From Microbacterium proteolyticum (GTDB lineage: Bacteria > Actinomycetota > Actinomycetes > Actinomycetales > Microbacteriaceae), in NCBI RefSeq assembly GCF_029639405.1, contig NZ_CP121274.1, positions 1,860,001 to 1,924,000 on the forward strand: a stretch of DNA of 64,000 bases, read 5' to 3'. Each line of letters opens with the position of its first letter. Position 1 is the stretch's first letter. Below the pieces are notes generated by a model. The model saw only the letters and a list, made by a program, of their open reading frames with translations, ran no database searches and was not told the DNA's origin. The translations under genes and the position numbers were made by a program. Below are positions 52,485-61,800 of the stretch, piece by piece.

Positions 52485-53000
52485 TCATGTGTGCCCGAGT
52501 CGTGCGATGAGTCGCGCCAAAGTCGGCAGCCCGCGTGACGTTGCGGCCGCACCGCTGAGGCGTTCGATGACGGGCGTCGCGTTCGACTCGCGCTCGCGTT
52601 CGTTGAGCGTCACCGTCCAGCCGTCCGCGCTTTCGAGCAGCGTGCACCGGCGCCGGGCGGCCTCATCCTGCGCTCGCGGACCGAGGGTGATGGGACCGCC
52701 CGCGTGCAGGGTCAGCTCGCGGCGTGCGGCATCGGGGGCCGGCGCGTGGTCGGTGACGATGGCCCGCACCTCGTCCAGCGTCAGAGTGAAGATCTCGCGC
52801 TCCACGCCCGCTCGCGCGGCCAGGACGAGGGCGGCGTCCTGAGCGCGCTCGGCGTCGCCCGCGAACACCACGGTGCCGTTGCTCTGGAAGGGCGCGGGGT
52901 CGTGGCATCCCGCTTCCACGAAGGCTGCGACGAGGTCGGCGGTCGTGACGTGCCCGCGCTGACCCTGGTTGAGATTCCGGACGAAGGCGACGTGGCGCAT
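52485..53000 (-). CDS. DUF1697 family protein
   Basis: 171 residues. The N terminus RHVAFVRNLNQG, the FQSNGTVVFAGD strand and the C-terminal TPVIERLS/ATSRGLPTLARL match DUF1697, a cytosolic alpha/beta family of unknown function. ATG 53000; TACCCT on the minus strand (53012-53007) lies six bases upstream, so the gene is probably leaderless. Confidence 0.82.
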   Translation of the reverse strand: MRHVAFVRNLNQGQRGHVTTADLVAAFVEAGCHDPAPFQSNGTVVFAGDAERAQDAALVLAARAGVEREIFTLTLDEVRAIVTDHAPAPDAARRELTLHAGGPITLGPRAQDEAARRRCTLLESADGWTVTLNERERESNATPVIERLSGAAATSRGLPTLARLIARLGHT

Positions 53001-53006
53001 GGGGGG

Positions 53007-53012
53007 AGGGTA
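53007..53012 (-). promoter_or_regulatory. -10 box of the DUF1697 gene, probably leaderless
   Basis: TACCCT on the minus strand, six bases before the ATG at 53000. Confidence 0.5.
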
Positions 53013-53100
53013 GCGCGGGGCGACGTGGCGGGCTCGGCTCATCGACGGCGCATAGGCGCGCTTCGTGGGGGGTTTAGAAGCCCCTGGTGTCATCGGCGGC

Positions 53101-54395
53101 ATGATGCGACGAAAGAGGATTGCGACCGCCGCGCTGGGATCGGTCGCCGTGGTGGTCCTGGTGGCGGGCTGCAGCTCCGCGGTCTCGACCGATGCGGCGA
53201 CGAGCGTCCCGACGGATGCCTCGTCGGAGGCATCGACGAGCGCGGTCGTCTCGGGACAGGGGTTCTGGGATCAATCCGTCGTGCATTCCCTCTCGATCTC
53301 GTACGAACAAGACGATTACGACGCGCTCATCGCGGCGTACATCGACACCGGGGAGAAGGAGTGGATCGAGGCGACCGTCGTCATCGACGGTGCCACCCTC
53401 GAGAACGTCGGGCTGAAGCTGAAAGGCAACTCGTCCTTGAAGGGGCTCTCCACCGACGCGGACGCGGAGCTCAGTTCCGAGAACCCCGAGGATCTGCCCT
53501 GGATCATCGACCTCGACAAGTTCGTGGATGGACAGGAGTACGAGGGGTCGGTCGAATTCGTCATCCGTGGGAACAGCTCCGAGACCTCGCTCAATGAGGC
53601 GGTCGCACTGGATCTCCTGGAAGCCTCGGGCCTCGCGTCCGAGCAGGCGGTGGCGAGCCGGGTGGAGGTGAACGGGACCGAGGCGCTGCGCCTCGTCGTC
53701 GAGAATCCCGACGATTCGTGGGTGGAGCGCGCCCTCACCGGATCGACCGCGCTGTACAAGGCCGAGACCGGCGGCGACTACTCCTATCGCGGTGACGATC
53801 CCGAGTCCTACACCGACGTCTTCGACCAGGAGGCGGGAGAGGACGACCTGACTCCTCTGATCGACTTCCTCCAGTTCATCAACGAGTCGGACGACGCGAC
53901 GTTCGAGGCGGAACTCGGACAGCACCTCGACGTCACCTCGTTCGCGACCTACCTCGCCTTCCAAGAACTCGTCGACAACTTCGACGACATCGATGGCCCC
54001 GGAACAACTCCTATCTCTCGTACGACGCGAGCACCGGCCTCATGACGGTGGTCTCGTGGGATCTCAACCTCGCTTTCGGGGCGTCACCCGGCGGCGGCGG
54101 GCAGGGGCAGGGCCGAGGCCAGGGGCAGGCGCAAGGACAGGCCCAGGGGGGAGGCGGTGGCGGTCGGGGAGGCGGGAGCAACGTGCTCTCCGAGCGGTTC
54201 CTGGCGAACGCGACCTTCGCGGCGCTGTACCAATCCGAACTCGACCGGCTGACGCAGGAGCTCTACACGTCGGGGCTGGCGCAGAACGTGCTCGACTCAT
54301 GGACGCAGACGCTCGAGGAAGGTGCGTCGGATCTCGTCTCGTCGGACGTGGTGAGCTCGGAGGCGAGCTCGGTCGCGCAGTACTTCGACGAGTAG
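53101..54395 (+). pseudogene. CotH-family lipoprotein, interrupted by a one-base frameshift
   Basis: Two frames together give an almost complete CotH-like protein of about 431 residues. The first part (stop at 54043-54045) has a signal peptide with lipobox LVAGC (Cys24), LKLKGNSSLKG and the VDNFDDIDGPG motif; the second continues in another frame with NNSYLSYDASTGLMTVVSWD, a Gly/Gln-rich linker and a helical C terminus. Homology resumes if one base is added after ggccccgg (53995-54002). CotH proteins are atypical surface kinases. Either an inactivating deletion, a sequencing error, or a rare programmed shift; the rest shows no decay. Confidence 0.8.
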
Positions 54396-54453
54396 CGGGC
54401 TTTACCTGGCCGGTCGGGGTATGAGCGGACGCTCCCTCAGGCGACGCCGGGTG

Positions 54454-54459
54454 TACGTT
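54454..54459 (+). promoter_or_regulatory. -10 box of the 54466 gene, probably leaderless
   Basis: TACGTT ends six bases before the ATG at 54466. Confidence 0.45.
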
Positions 54460-54465
54460 GCGGAG

Positions 54466-55464
54466 ATGGAGCCGATCCGTGTGGGTCTCGTTGCGGATCC
54501 GGCCTCGCCCACCGAGGTCGCTCGCCGAATGACCGACCTCGTCCCGCCGGCGGGAGCTGACGTGCAGGTCTGGGATATCGAGATCATGAGCGAACCCTTC
54601 ACCCTGGGGTCTGAGGACGTCGACGTCGCCTTGGCGCGACTGCGGGCACATGCCGAGCAAAGGGCGTGGGACCTCGTCATCGGTGTGACCGAACTGCCGT
54701 TGCGTGACGTGGACGGCCGCTACTTGCTGGCCGCGATCGATCCCCGGCGTCAGTCCGCGGTGCTTTCCCTCCCCGCTCTCGGCGGCTTCCGGGTGGGCAC
54801 GCGTGCCCGCCATGCCGTCCGAGGACTCGTCAGTGGCATGGCGGAGCCGATGATGCCTGAAGAGCAGCGTCTGCCCCTCCCCGGGGTCAGCGCCCGGGGG
54901 CGGGTGCTCCTGGGCATGGTGCTGGCGAACCGTCCGTGGCTGCTGGCAGCAGGGCTCAAGTCCGCGCTCGTTGCGGCATTGGCAACCGGAGCGGTCGCAA
55001 CGATCGAGCCGACGGTGTGGCTGCTGGCCGCGTCACTGTCGGGTTGGCGTCTCGCGGTGGCGACCATCGTGTCCATCGCGATCGTGATCACATGGATCGT
55101 GATCGACGGGGAACTCTGGGACCGTCCCGAAGACGATTCAGCGCAGGCTCGGGAAAGATCCCGTCTCTACAACACCTCGACTCTGCTGACTCTCACCGTC
55201 GGAGTCGTCATCTGCTACTTCGGCCTTTACGTCGTGAATTTGGCCTGGGCACTGTTCGTCCTCGACCCGGCGGTCATGGGCGATTCGCTCGGCGCATCAT
55301 TCGGCTACGGCGATCTGTTCGTGCTCACCTGGTTCGTCGCGTCGGTGGCGACCATCGGCGGGGCGCTCGGAACAGGATTGGAATCGGACGACGCGATCCG
55401 CGCGGCCGCGTACTCGAAGCGTGAAGAGGATCGTCGAGCGCGGCTGGCTGGTGACTCGACATAG
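54466..55464 (+). CDS. uncharacterised membrane protein
   Basis: 332 residues, no family recognised. The N-terminal ~130 residues form a soluble alpha/beta domain (IRVGLVADPASPTEVARRM, DLVIGVTELPLRDVDGRYLL, RQSAVLSLPALGG) reminiscent of a nucleotide- or metal-binding fold; four to five membrane helices follow (about 160-200, 205-225, 245-275, 285-310) and a charged tail. ATG 54466 fits a leaderless -10; an ATG at 54421 would add 15 residues. Base composition is slightly less GC-rich than its neighbours. Possibly accessory. Confidence 0.75.
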   Translation: MEPIRVGLVADPASPTEVARRMTDLVPPAGADVQVWDIEIMSEPFTLGSEDVDVALARLRAHAEQRAWDLVIGVTELPLRDVDGRYLLAAIDPRRQSAVLSLPALGGFRVGTRARHAVRGLVSGMAEPMMPEEQRLPLPGVSARGRVLLGMVLANRPWLLAAGLKSALVAALATGAVATIEPTVWLLAASLSGWRLAVATIVSIAIVITWIVIDGELWDRPEDDSAQARERSRLYNTSTLLTLTVGVVICYFGLYVVNLAWALFVLDPAVMGDSLGASFGYGDLFVLTWFVASVATIGGALGTGLESDDAIRAAAYSKREEDRRARLAGDST

Positions 55465-55519
55465 GGGGCCGCACCGCGCCGCCGTGATCGGCACCGCTCG
55501 CGCCCGGTGAATCGAGAAG

Positions 55520-55595
55520 TGGACGCGACGGCGGGAGTCGAACCCGCCACGCCTTCGGTTATGAGCCGAGGCCCGGGACCGCCCGGATCGCCGCG
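55520..55595 (-). tRNA. tRNA-like gene with CAT anticodon
   Basis: 76 bases ending in an encoded CCA. Read on the minus strand: acceptor arms cgcggcg/cgtcgcg pair over seven positions with one G-U; anticodon loop CTCATAA with T33 and A37; T arm gcggg-TTCGACT-cccgc is canonical. Unusual: position 8 is A, the D arm (ccgg-gcggtc-ccgg) departs from consensus, and the anticodon stem has one mismatch. It may be an atypical elongator Met or Ile2 tRNA, or a pseudo-tRNA. Confidence 0.6.
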
Positions 55596-55665
55596 ATGTG
55601 CCCCCACGCTAACCCGGCCACACGGCAGCGCCAACGGGCGTTGCGTCCCGTGACGGGATGTGTCG

Positions 55666-56367
55666 TCACGAACCGCGCCGACCCTCCAGGATCATCCGCG
55701 TCGAGTGCTCCAGATGCGCGCGGACCGCGTGCTCGGGGTCGGCCAGCGCCGCCTCGACGTAGGCGCGGTGCTCGGTCGTCAACGCGCCGGCGCCGTACGC
55801 GGGGCGGACGTGCGTGAGCAGCAGGTGCATCTCGGAATCGAGACGCCGGTACTCCTCGGCGATGCGGGGGGAGTCGGCGGCATCCACGAGGGCCCGGTGC
55901 ACGCGCGCGTGCGCGTCGAGCGTCGCGGGCCAGTTCCCGGATGCCTCGGCGGCGGCCAGGGCGTCGAGGGCGGCGTCGACGTTCGGTGGCCGGATGCCAC
56001 GGTCGCGGACGATCCGCAGGGCTTCGGTCTCGAGCGCGCACCGCAGCTGCTGCAGGGCGACGAGGGCCGCGTCGTCGAGGAGCGACACCCGGACGCCGCG
56101 GTACGGCTCCGCGGTGACCAGCCGCTCCGCGGTGAGGGTCGCGAGCGCCGTCCGCGCGGTGTGCCGCGAAACGCCGTGGGTCGCGCTCAGCTCCTCCTCG
56201 CGGAGCGGTGTGCCTGGCGCGAGCTCGCCCGACAGGATGCCGTCGCGCAGCGCGTCCGCGACGACGTCCGCCGTGCGCGGGCCGGGGGTGCCACGGCGCG
56301 GGGGAGAGTCCGCGCCGCGGGGCGGTGAGGGTGGGAGCATCGGGGGATCACGCCGGGGCCGTGGCAT
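55666..56367 (-). CDS. GntR-family regulator, FCD subfamily
   Basis: 233 residues. Winged helix at about 25-90 with LREEELSATHGVSRHTARTAL as recognition region, followed by an all-helical FCD ligand domain that contains metal-site-like Asp/His residues (ETEALRIVRDRG, HARVHRALVDAAD, TEHRAYVEAAL). ATG 56367 is chosen because gaagg lies seven bases upstream; it overlaps the end of the EamA gene by 20 bases. Probably regulates catabolism or the adjacent transporter in response to an organic acid. Confidence 0.88.
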   Translation of the reverse strand: MPRPRRDPPMLPPSPPRGADSPPRRGTPGPRTADVVADALRDGILSGELAPGTPLREEELSATHGVSRHTARTALATLTAERLVTAEPYRGVRVSLLDDAALVALQQLRCALETEALRIVRDRGIRPPNVDAALDALAAAEASGNWPATLDAHARVHRALVDAADSPRIAEEYRRLDSEMHLLLTHVRPAYGAGALTTEHRAYVEAALADPEHAVRAHLEHSTRMILEGRRGS

Positions 56368-57253
56368 CCGGAACCTTCTCACGTCGGCGGGACGGAGCCG
56401 ACACGACGCCGAGCCCGACCGCGATGAGCGCGAGGCCGATCGCGCTCACGGCGGTGAGGTTCTCGTGCAGCACGAGGAGCCCGAGGATCGTCGCCCCCAG
56501 GGGCTCGGCGAGTGTCAGGGTCGACACGGTCACGGCGGTCAGACGCGCCAGACCCCACCCGAACAGCAGGTAGGCGACGGCGGTGGTGACGACGCCGAGC
56601 CAGAGCGCGAGCGCGAGGCCGTTCGGGGTGAGCAGCCACGACGTTCCGGCCGCGAGCAGCACGGGCACGCTCGCGACGGCCGCGGTGCCGAAGACGGTTC
56701 CCATGACGCGCGTGGAGTCCCACCCTCTCTCGATCAGCGCCTTTCCGCACACCGTATAGAGGGCGTACGACATTCCCGCGCCCGCCGACGCGAGGAGTCC
56801 GCCGGGGGCCAGGGCGACAGCGCCGCCGGTCACCCCCGACACCAGGACGACCCCGGCGAGGGCGACGGCGGTGGCGAGCATCCACCGGCCCGACGGCAGG
56901 CGGCGCGAGCGGACGGCATCCACGATCCCCGTCGCGATGGGGGCGGAGCCGAGGGCGACGACTGTGCCGATCGCGACGCCGTTCTCGCGGGTGCCGAGGA
57001 AGAACAACGGCTGGTAGGCCAGAACTCCCGCGGCACCGACGGCGATGAGCACCGCCGTCGGACCCTTCGCCGTGCGGGCGCTCGGGCGCGGGCGTGTCCG
57101 CAGCAGGGCGATGATCCCGAGGATGCCGCCGCCCACCACGATGCGCGCGGCGCCGACGGCCAGGGGAGAGGCGTCGACGCCGGCGAGCGCCTGAGCCGTG
57201 CCGGTCGTGGCGAAGCAGAGTGCGGCGGCGAGGACCGCGAGGGCGGGAAGCAT
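56348..57253 (-). CDS. EamA-family (DMT) transporter
   Basis: 301 residues, ten membrane segments, two EamA repeats (LCFATTGTAQALAG in the first; LLFGWGLARLTAVTVSTLTL and AEPLGATILGLLVLHE in the second). Likely exporter of amino acids or other metabolites. The ATG at 57253 is chosen because TAACAA (minus strand, 57266-57261) ends seven bases upstream; a TTG at 57271 is in frame. Co-transcribed with the overlapping GntR gene. Confidence 0.88.
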   Translation of the reverse strand: MLPALAVLAAALCFATTGTAQALAGVDASPLAVGAARIVVGGGILGIIALLRTRPRPSARTAKGPTAVLIAVGAAGVLAYQPLFFLGTRENGVAIGTVVALGSAPIATGIVDAVRSRRLPSGRWMLATAVALAGVVLVSGVTGGAVALAPGGLLASAGAGMSYALYTVCGKALIERGWDSTRVMGTVFGTAAVASVPVLLAAGTSWLLTPNGLALALWLGVVTTAVAYLLFGWGLARLTAVTVSTLTLAEPLGATILGLLVLHENLTAVSAIGLALIAVGLGVVSAPSRRREKVPDATAPA

Positions 57254-57260
57254 GGAAGGA

Positions 57261-57266
57261 TTGTTA
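57261..57266 (-). promoter_or_regulatory. -10 box of the EamA gene, probably leaderless
   Basis: TAACAA on the minus strand, seven bases before the ATG at 57253. Confidence 0.4.
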
Positions 57267-57379
57267 CACAATCCGTCACGCGACGTACTCCGTCCGTGCC
57301 GCCCTCACGCCCGGGACCGGCAGCCCGATGCCCGCACGGTCCGGTGCCGCGGGCGGCGGAAGCGCCCCGCAACGGCGGG

Positions 57380-57385
57380 TAACGT
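57380..57385 (+). promoter_or_regulatory. -10 box of the 57392 gene, probably leaderless
   Basis: TAACGT ends six bases before the ATG at 57392. Confidence 0.5.
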
Positions 57386-57391
57386 GGGTGC

Positions 57392-58342
57392 ATGGCGACG
57401 ACGGCGGGGCGAGGCATCCTGGCCCTGGGGACCGTCGCCGTACTCCTCATCATCGGTGTCGTGCTGGCGCTGCTGGTCGATCCGTTCACCCGGATGCCGA
57501 TCGAGGTCGACGGTGCGACCGAGTGGGTCGCCCGCGTGCTGTTGATCCTCGCGGTGGCGTGGGTCGTGATCGGCATGCTCGCGGCTCGGACGCGACTGGT
57601 CGGACGGCCCGGAGCCGCCGCCGCCCGCGCGACGTGGATCGCGTCGACCCGTCCCTGGCGTGCCCGCGAGTCGACGCTGGGCGTCCTTCCGCTCGACCGT
57701 TGGTTCATGATCCTCATCCCGGGCGTCCTGCTCGTGGCGACGCGCATCACCCAGGCGCGCGGCGACGGGGTCGGCAGTGTCGTGCTCGCCGTCGCGGGGT
57801 GGCTCGTGTTCGCCCTCGCCGTCCGGCTGCTGCTGGGAACGCGCTCGCCGTGGCCGGTCATCGCCGCGGTCGGCGGCGCCCTCGTGCTGCGCTGCATCGT
57901 GACCCTGGCCGCGCTCTCGTTCTCGGGACCGGAGGGCGTGTGGCCCGTGCTCTGGAGCATCGGCGCCGTCCGGGTGCTCTACCTCGCGATCGTGCTCGGC
58001 CTCGTCGGCTGGGTGTTCGTCGTCGCCGGATGGTCGCTCGAGCCGCAGCTGGGTCGGCGCCGCGCGGCGGGAGTCGCCCTCGCGGGGGTCGGGGCCGTGT
58101 TCGCGTTGCCCACGGCGACCGCCGCGGTGATCGGTGCGACCGAGGCTCTCCGCGGGTGGAACAGTCAGATCGGGGTGCTGCCGTGGCACCTCGCTCGGAT
58201 GACGGGTCTGTACGACACGCGATTCCCCACCGAGGCCCTCATCGTCGCCGCGGTCCTCGCGGCGCTCATGACCATCGCCGGTATCGTCCTCGCTCTGCCC
58301 CTTCGGGCGGAGGAGCGGCGGCGGCGCGTCTCGTCGTCCTGA
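57392..58342 (+). CDS. uncharacterised integral membrane protein
   Basis: 316 residues with eight or so hydrophobic segments and short basic loops (GRPGAAAARATWIASTRPWR; EPQLGRRRA); no domain recognised. The N terminus MATTAGRGILALGTVAVLL enters the membrane at once. No conserved catalytic or transport motif is seen. Predicted leaderless, monocistronic, convergent with yccF. Role unknown. Confidence 0.75.
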   Translation: MATTAGRGILALGTVAVLLIIGVVLALLVDPFTRMPIEVDGATEWVARVLLILAVAWVVIGMLAARTRLVGRPGAAAARATWIASTRPWRARESTLGVLPLDRWFMILIPGVLLVATRITQARGDGVGSVVLAVAGWLVFALAVRLLLGTRSPWPVIAAVGGALVLRCIVTLAALSFSGPEGVWPVLWSIGAVRVLYLAIVLGLVGWVFVVAGWSLEPQLGRRRAAGVALAGVGAVFALPTATAAVIGATEALRGWNSQIGVLPWHLARMTGLYDTRFPTEALIVAAVLAALMTIAGIVLALPLRAEERRRRVSSS

Positions 58343-58345
58343 GGG

Positions 58346-58753
58346 TCAGCCCGCGAGCGTCCGGTCGAACGGGCCGCCGCGACGGATGTCGCGGACCTCT
58401 TTGCCGAGCGGCATCAGCGACACCGGCACGAGCTTGAAGTTCGCGATCCCGAGCGGGATGCCGATGATCGTGATGCACAGCAGAAGTCCGGTGACGATGT
58501 GCTCGAGGGCGAGCCACCACCCGGCGAGGATGACCCACACGACGTTCCCGAGGAAGGATCCGACGCCCGCGGTGGGCTTGGCGACGATCTCGCGTCCGAA
58601 CGGCCAGAGGGCGTAGAGGCCGATACGGAACGACGCGATGCCCCACGGGATCGTGAGGATCAGGATGCAGAGCACGATGCCCGCCGCGAGGTAGCCGAGG
58701 AACAGCCAGAACCCCGAGAGGACGAGCCACAGGATGTTGAGGATCAGGCGCAT
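58346..58753 (-). CDS. YccF-domain membrane protein
   Basis: 135 residues containing two YccF repeats, each a hydrophobic helix pair with the TIPWGIASFR / GIPLGIANFK signature and LYALWPFG / VSLMPLG closing loops. Inner-membrane protein of unknown function. ATG 58753 gives the family N terminus MRLILNILWLVLSGFWL; further upstream codons in frame are unlikely. Short gap of three bases to the convergent gene. Confidence 0.9.
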   Translation of the reverse strand: MRLILNILWLVLSGFWLFLGYLAAGIVLCILILTIPWGIASFRIGLYALWPFGREIVAKPTAGVGSFLGNVVWVILAGWWLALEHIVTGLLLCITIIGIPLGIANFKLVPVSLMPLGKEVRDIRRGGPFDRTLAG

Positions 58754-58899
58754 GCCCTCATTCTCTCGTGCCCGTCGGAGGATCTCCGGATGCCGATGAT
58801 CGGTGTCGGACCGACTGTTCACCTCCTGCACACCGTCTAGGACGTTCCGGTCCACCCGCGCGTGGTGCAGTGACAGGACCCGATCCCCCGAGGAGTGTC

Positions 58900-61800
58900 A
58901 TGTCGACCCTGCGTCGTGCCCTCGCGGCCGCGGCGGCGAGCGCCGTCTGCGCCGCCACCGTCGTCGCTCTGCCCCTGCCGTCTCTCGCCGCCGAGCCCGG
59001 TGGCATCCACATCAACGAAGTCGAGTCCAGCGGCGGTACCCCCGGCGACTGGGTGGAGTTCATCAACACGTCATCGTCGCCGATCTCGCTCGCCGGCTAC
59101 ACCTTCAAGGACTCCGACGACACGCACGCGTTCGTCTTCGGCGCCGACGCGTCGGTTCCGGCCGGGGGCGTCTACGTCATCGACGAGAAGGGCGGTGTCG
59201 GCAACTTCGACTTCGGCCTCGGCGCCAACGACTCCGCTCGACTGTTCGACGCGAGCGGCGCGCTCGTCGACTCGCGCTCGTGGACGGCGCACGCGGCGAC
59301 CACCTACGGCTACAACCCGGGTGGCTCGCCCGACTGGACCGAGACGGCCGAGCCCACCAAGGGCGCCGCGAACACCTTCGGAACGTCGACGCCCGCCCCG
59401 AGCCCGTCGCCGACGCCGACCCCGACGTCCGGCCCCGCGCCGACCTCGGACGTCGTCGTCAACGAGATCGTCTACGACGCGGTCTCGGGTGTGGCGTCCG
59501 ACAGCATCGAGCTGTACAACTCCAGCTCCTCCCCGGTCGACATCGGCGGATGGAAGGTCAGCGACGACAAGCGCAGCGAGTTCGGCACGATCGCCGCGGG
59601 TACGGTGCTGGCGTCGAAGGCCTTCCTCGTCCTGGTCAACGGGACCGACTTCCCCTTCGGCCTCGGCAAGGGCGACGAGGTCGTGCTCTACGACGCGACC
59701 GGTACCGTCGTCGACTCGTACGCCTACACCAACACCGCCGCCCTGGCGACCTGGGCCCGCTGCCCCGACGGAACCGGTGCCTGGGCGCCGGCCACCGAGG
59801 TGACGCTGGGATCGGCGAACGTCTGCGCCGCACCGACCGTTCCCGCGAGCGTCCGGCTCAACGAGGTCGACTCGCAGCCGGCGGACTGGGTCGAGCTGTA
59901 CAACCCCGGCTCCACCGCGTTCGACCTCACGGGGTACGAACTGCGCGACAACTCCGACGACCACCGGTGGACCTTCCTCCCCGGGACCGCGCTCTCCGCG
60001 GGCGGATTCCTCGTCGTCGACGAGGCCACCGAGGGCCTCGTCGGGGGAGTGCGCACCGCCTTCCGCGACCCGATCGGGATCGGCAGCGCCGACCGTATCC
60101 GGCTCTTCGACCCGACCGGCGCCCTCGTCGACGACACGCTGCCCTGGCAGGGCCACGCCGCGATCGACGGCGACGCCGCCGCGGCGACTCTCGCTCGCTG
60201 CCCCAACGGCGTGGGCGCGTTCGTGCTCGCGCGTCCGACTCCGGGCGCGGCGAACGAGTGCGTCCTCCCCGACGTCGTGATCAACGAGGTCGAGTCCAAC
60301 GGCGACGCGACGGACTGGGTCGAGATCGTCAACAACGAGTCCGCTCCCGTCGACATCTCGGGCTGGACCCTCGTCGACAACGACCCCGTCGGACACGCGG
60401 CCGACACGACCCCCGTGCCCGCCGGCACCGTGCTCGCCCCGGGGGGACGCTTCGTCTTCGACGGTGGCATCCACTTCTCGTTCGGCCTCGGCGGTGCCGA
60501 CACGGCGACGATCCGGAACGCGTCGGGCCTCACCGTCGTCGAGTACTCGTGGACCGCTCACGCACAGGGTGTCTACGCGCGCTGCCCCGACGGCGTGGGC
60601 GAACTGCGCGACGTCGCCCTGTCGACCAAGGGATTCCCGAACGCCTGCGGCAGCCCCGTGCGCATCAACGAGGTCGAGTCCGACGGCGGATCGTCCGACG
60701 ACTGGATCGAGCTGGTGAACCCGACCGGCTCGGCGGTGGATGCCGCGGGCCTCGTGCTGAAGGACGACGACGACACGCACATCTACACGCTCCCCGCGGG
60801 CTCCACGCTGGCCGCCCACGGCTACCTCGTGGTGGAGCGGGCCGACCTCGGTTTCGGGCTCGGCGGGGCTGACACCGTGCGCCTGTTCGAGGGCGACACG
60901 CTCATCGACTCCACGTCCTGGACGGCGCACGCCGCGACCACGTGGGGCCGCTGCCCCGACACCACGGGCGTCTTCGCGGTGACGTTCGCCGTGACCAAGG
61001 GCGCCGCCAACGTCTGCGAGGCCCCGGCGGTCGAGTGGCCCGGTGCGCCCGAGACGCGCGTGGTCGACACGGCCCCCACCTTCCTCTCGGACAGCTCGGG
61101 CCTGGACAGCCAGGTGACGGCGGACGGCACGTTCCTCTGGGCGGTCGACAACGGCACCGGGACCTTCTGGAAGCTCGCCGTCGCGGCGGACGGCTCGGCC
61201 ACCCCCGTCGCGGGATGGGAGAACGGCAAGCGTGCTCGCTTCCCGAAGGATGCCGGCAACGCCGGCGCAGCGGGGCCGGATGCCGAGGGCATCACGGTCG
61301 CCGATGACGGCTTCGTGTACCTCGCGACCGAGCGCGACAACAGCGCGAAGGGCGTGAACCGCAACACCGTGCTGAAGGTCGACCCGAACGCGCCCGGACC
61401 CGACGTCGTCGCCGGCCAGGAGTGGGACCTCACGGCATCCCTCCCGGCGGTGGCGGCCAACGTCGGGCTCGAGGCCGTCGAGTGGATCTCGGATGCCGAC
61501 CTGGAGACCACGCTCGTCGACCGGAACACCGGCGCGCTCTACGACCCCGCGCGTTACCCCGGACACGGCGACGGGCTGTTCTTCACGGCGATGGAGGACA
61601 ACGGCCACGTGTACGCCTTCGCGTTGAACGCCGACGGCACGCACGTGCTCGTCGCCGAGATCGTGCCCGGTCTCCCGGCCGTCATGGCCCTGGACTGGGA
61701 CACGGCTCTCGGGGTGCTGTGGGCGATGTGCGACGACGGATGCCACGGCGACGGGGTCCAGGTGACGCTCAACGGCACGGACACGCCGGGTCTCGTGCGC

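Noticed and set aside
59071..61746. Minus-strand frame of 891 codons opposite the lamin-tail gene
   Set aside because: Low-complexity Arg/Val/Asp-rich product, no start signal, fully antisense to a convincing surface-protein gene.
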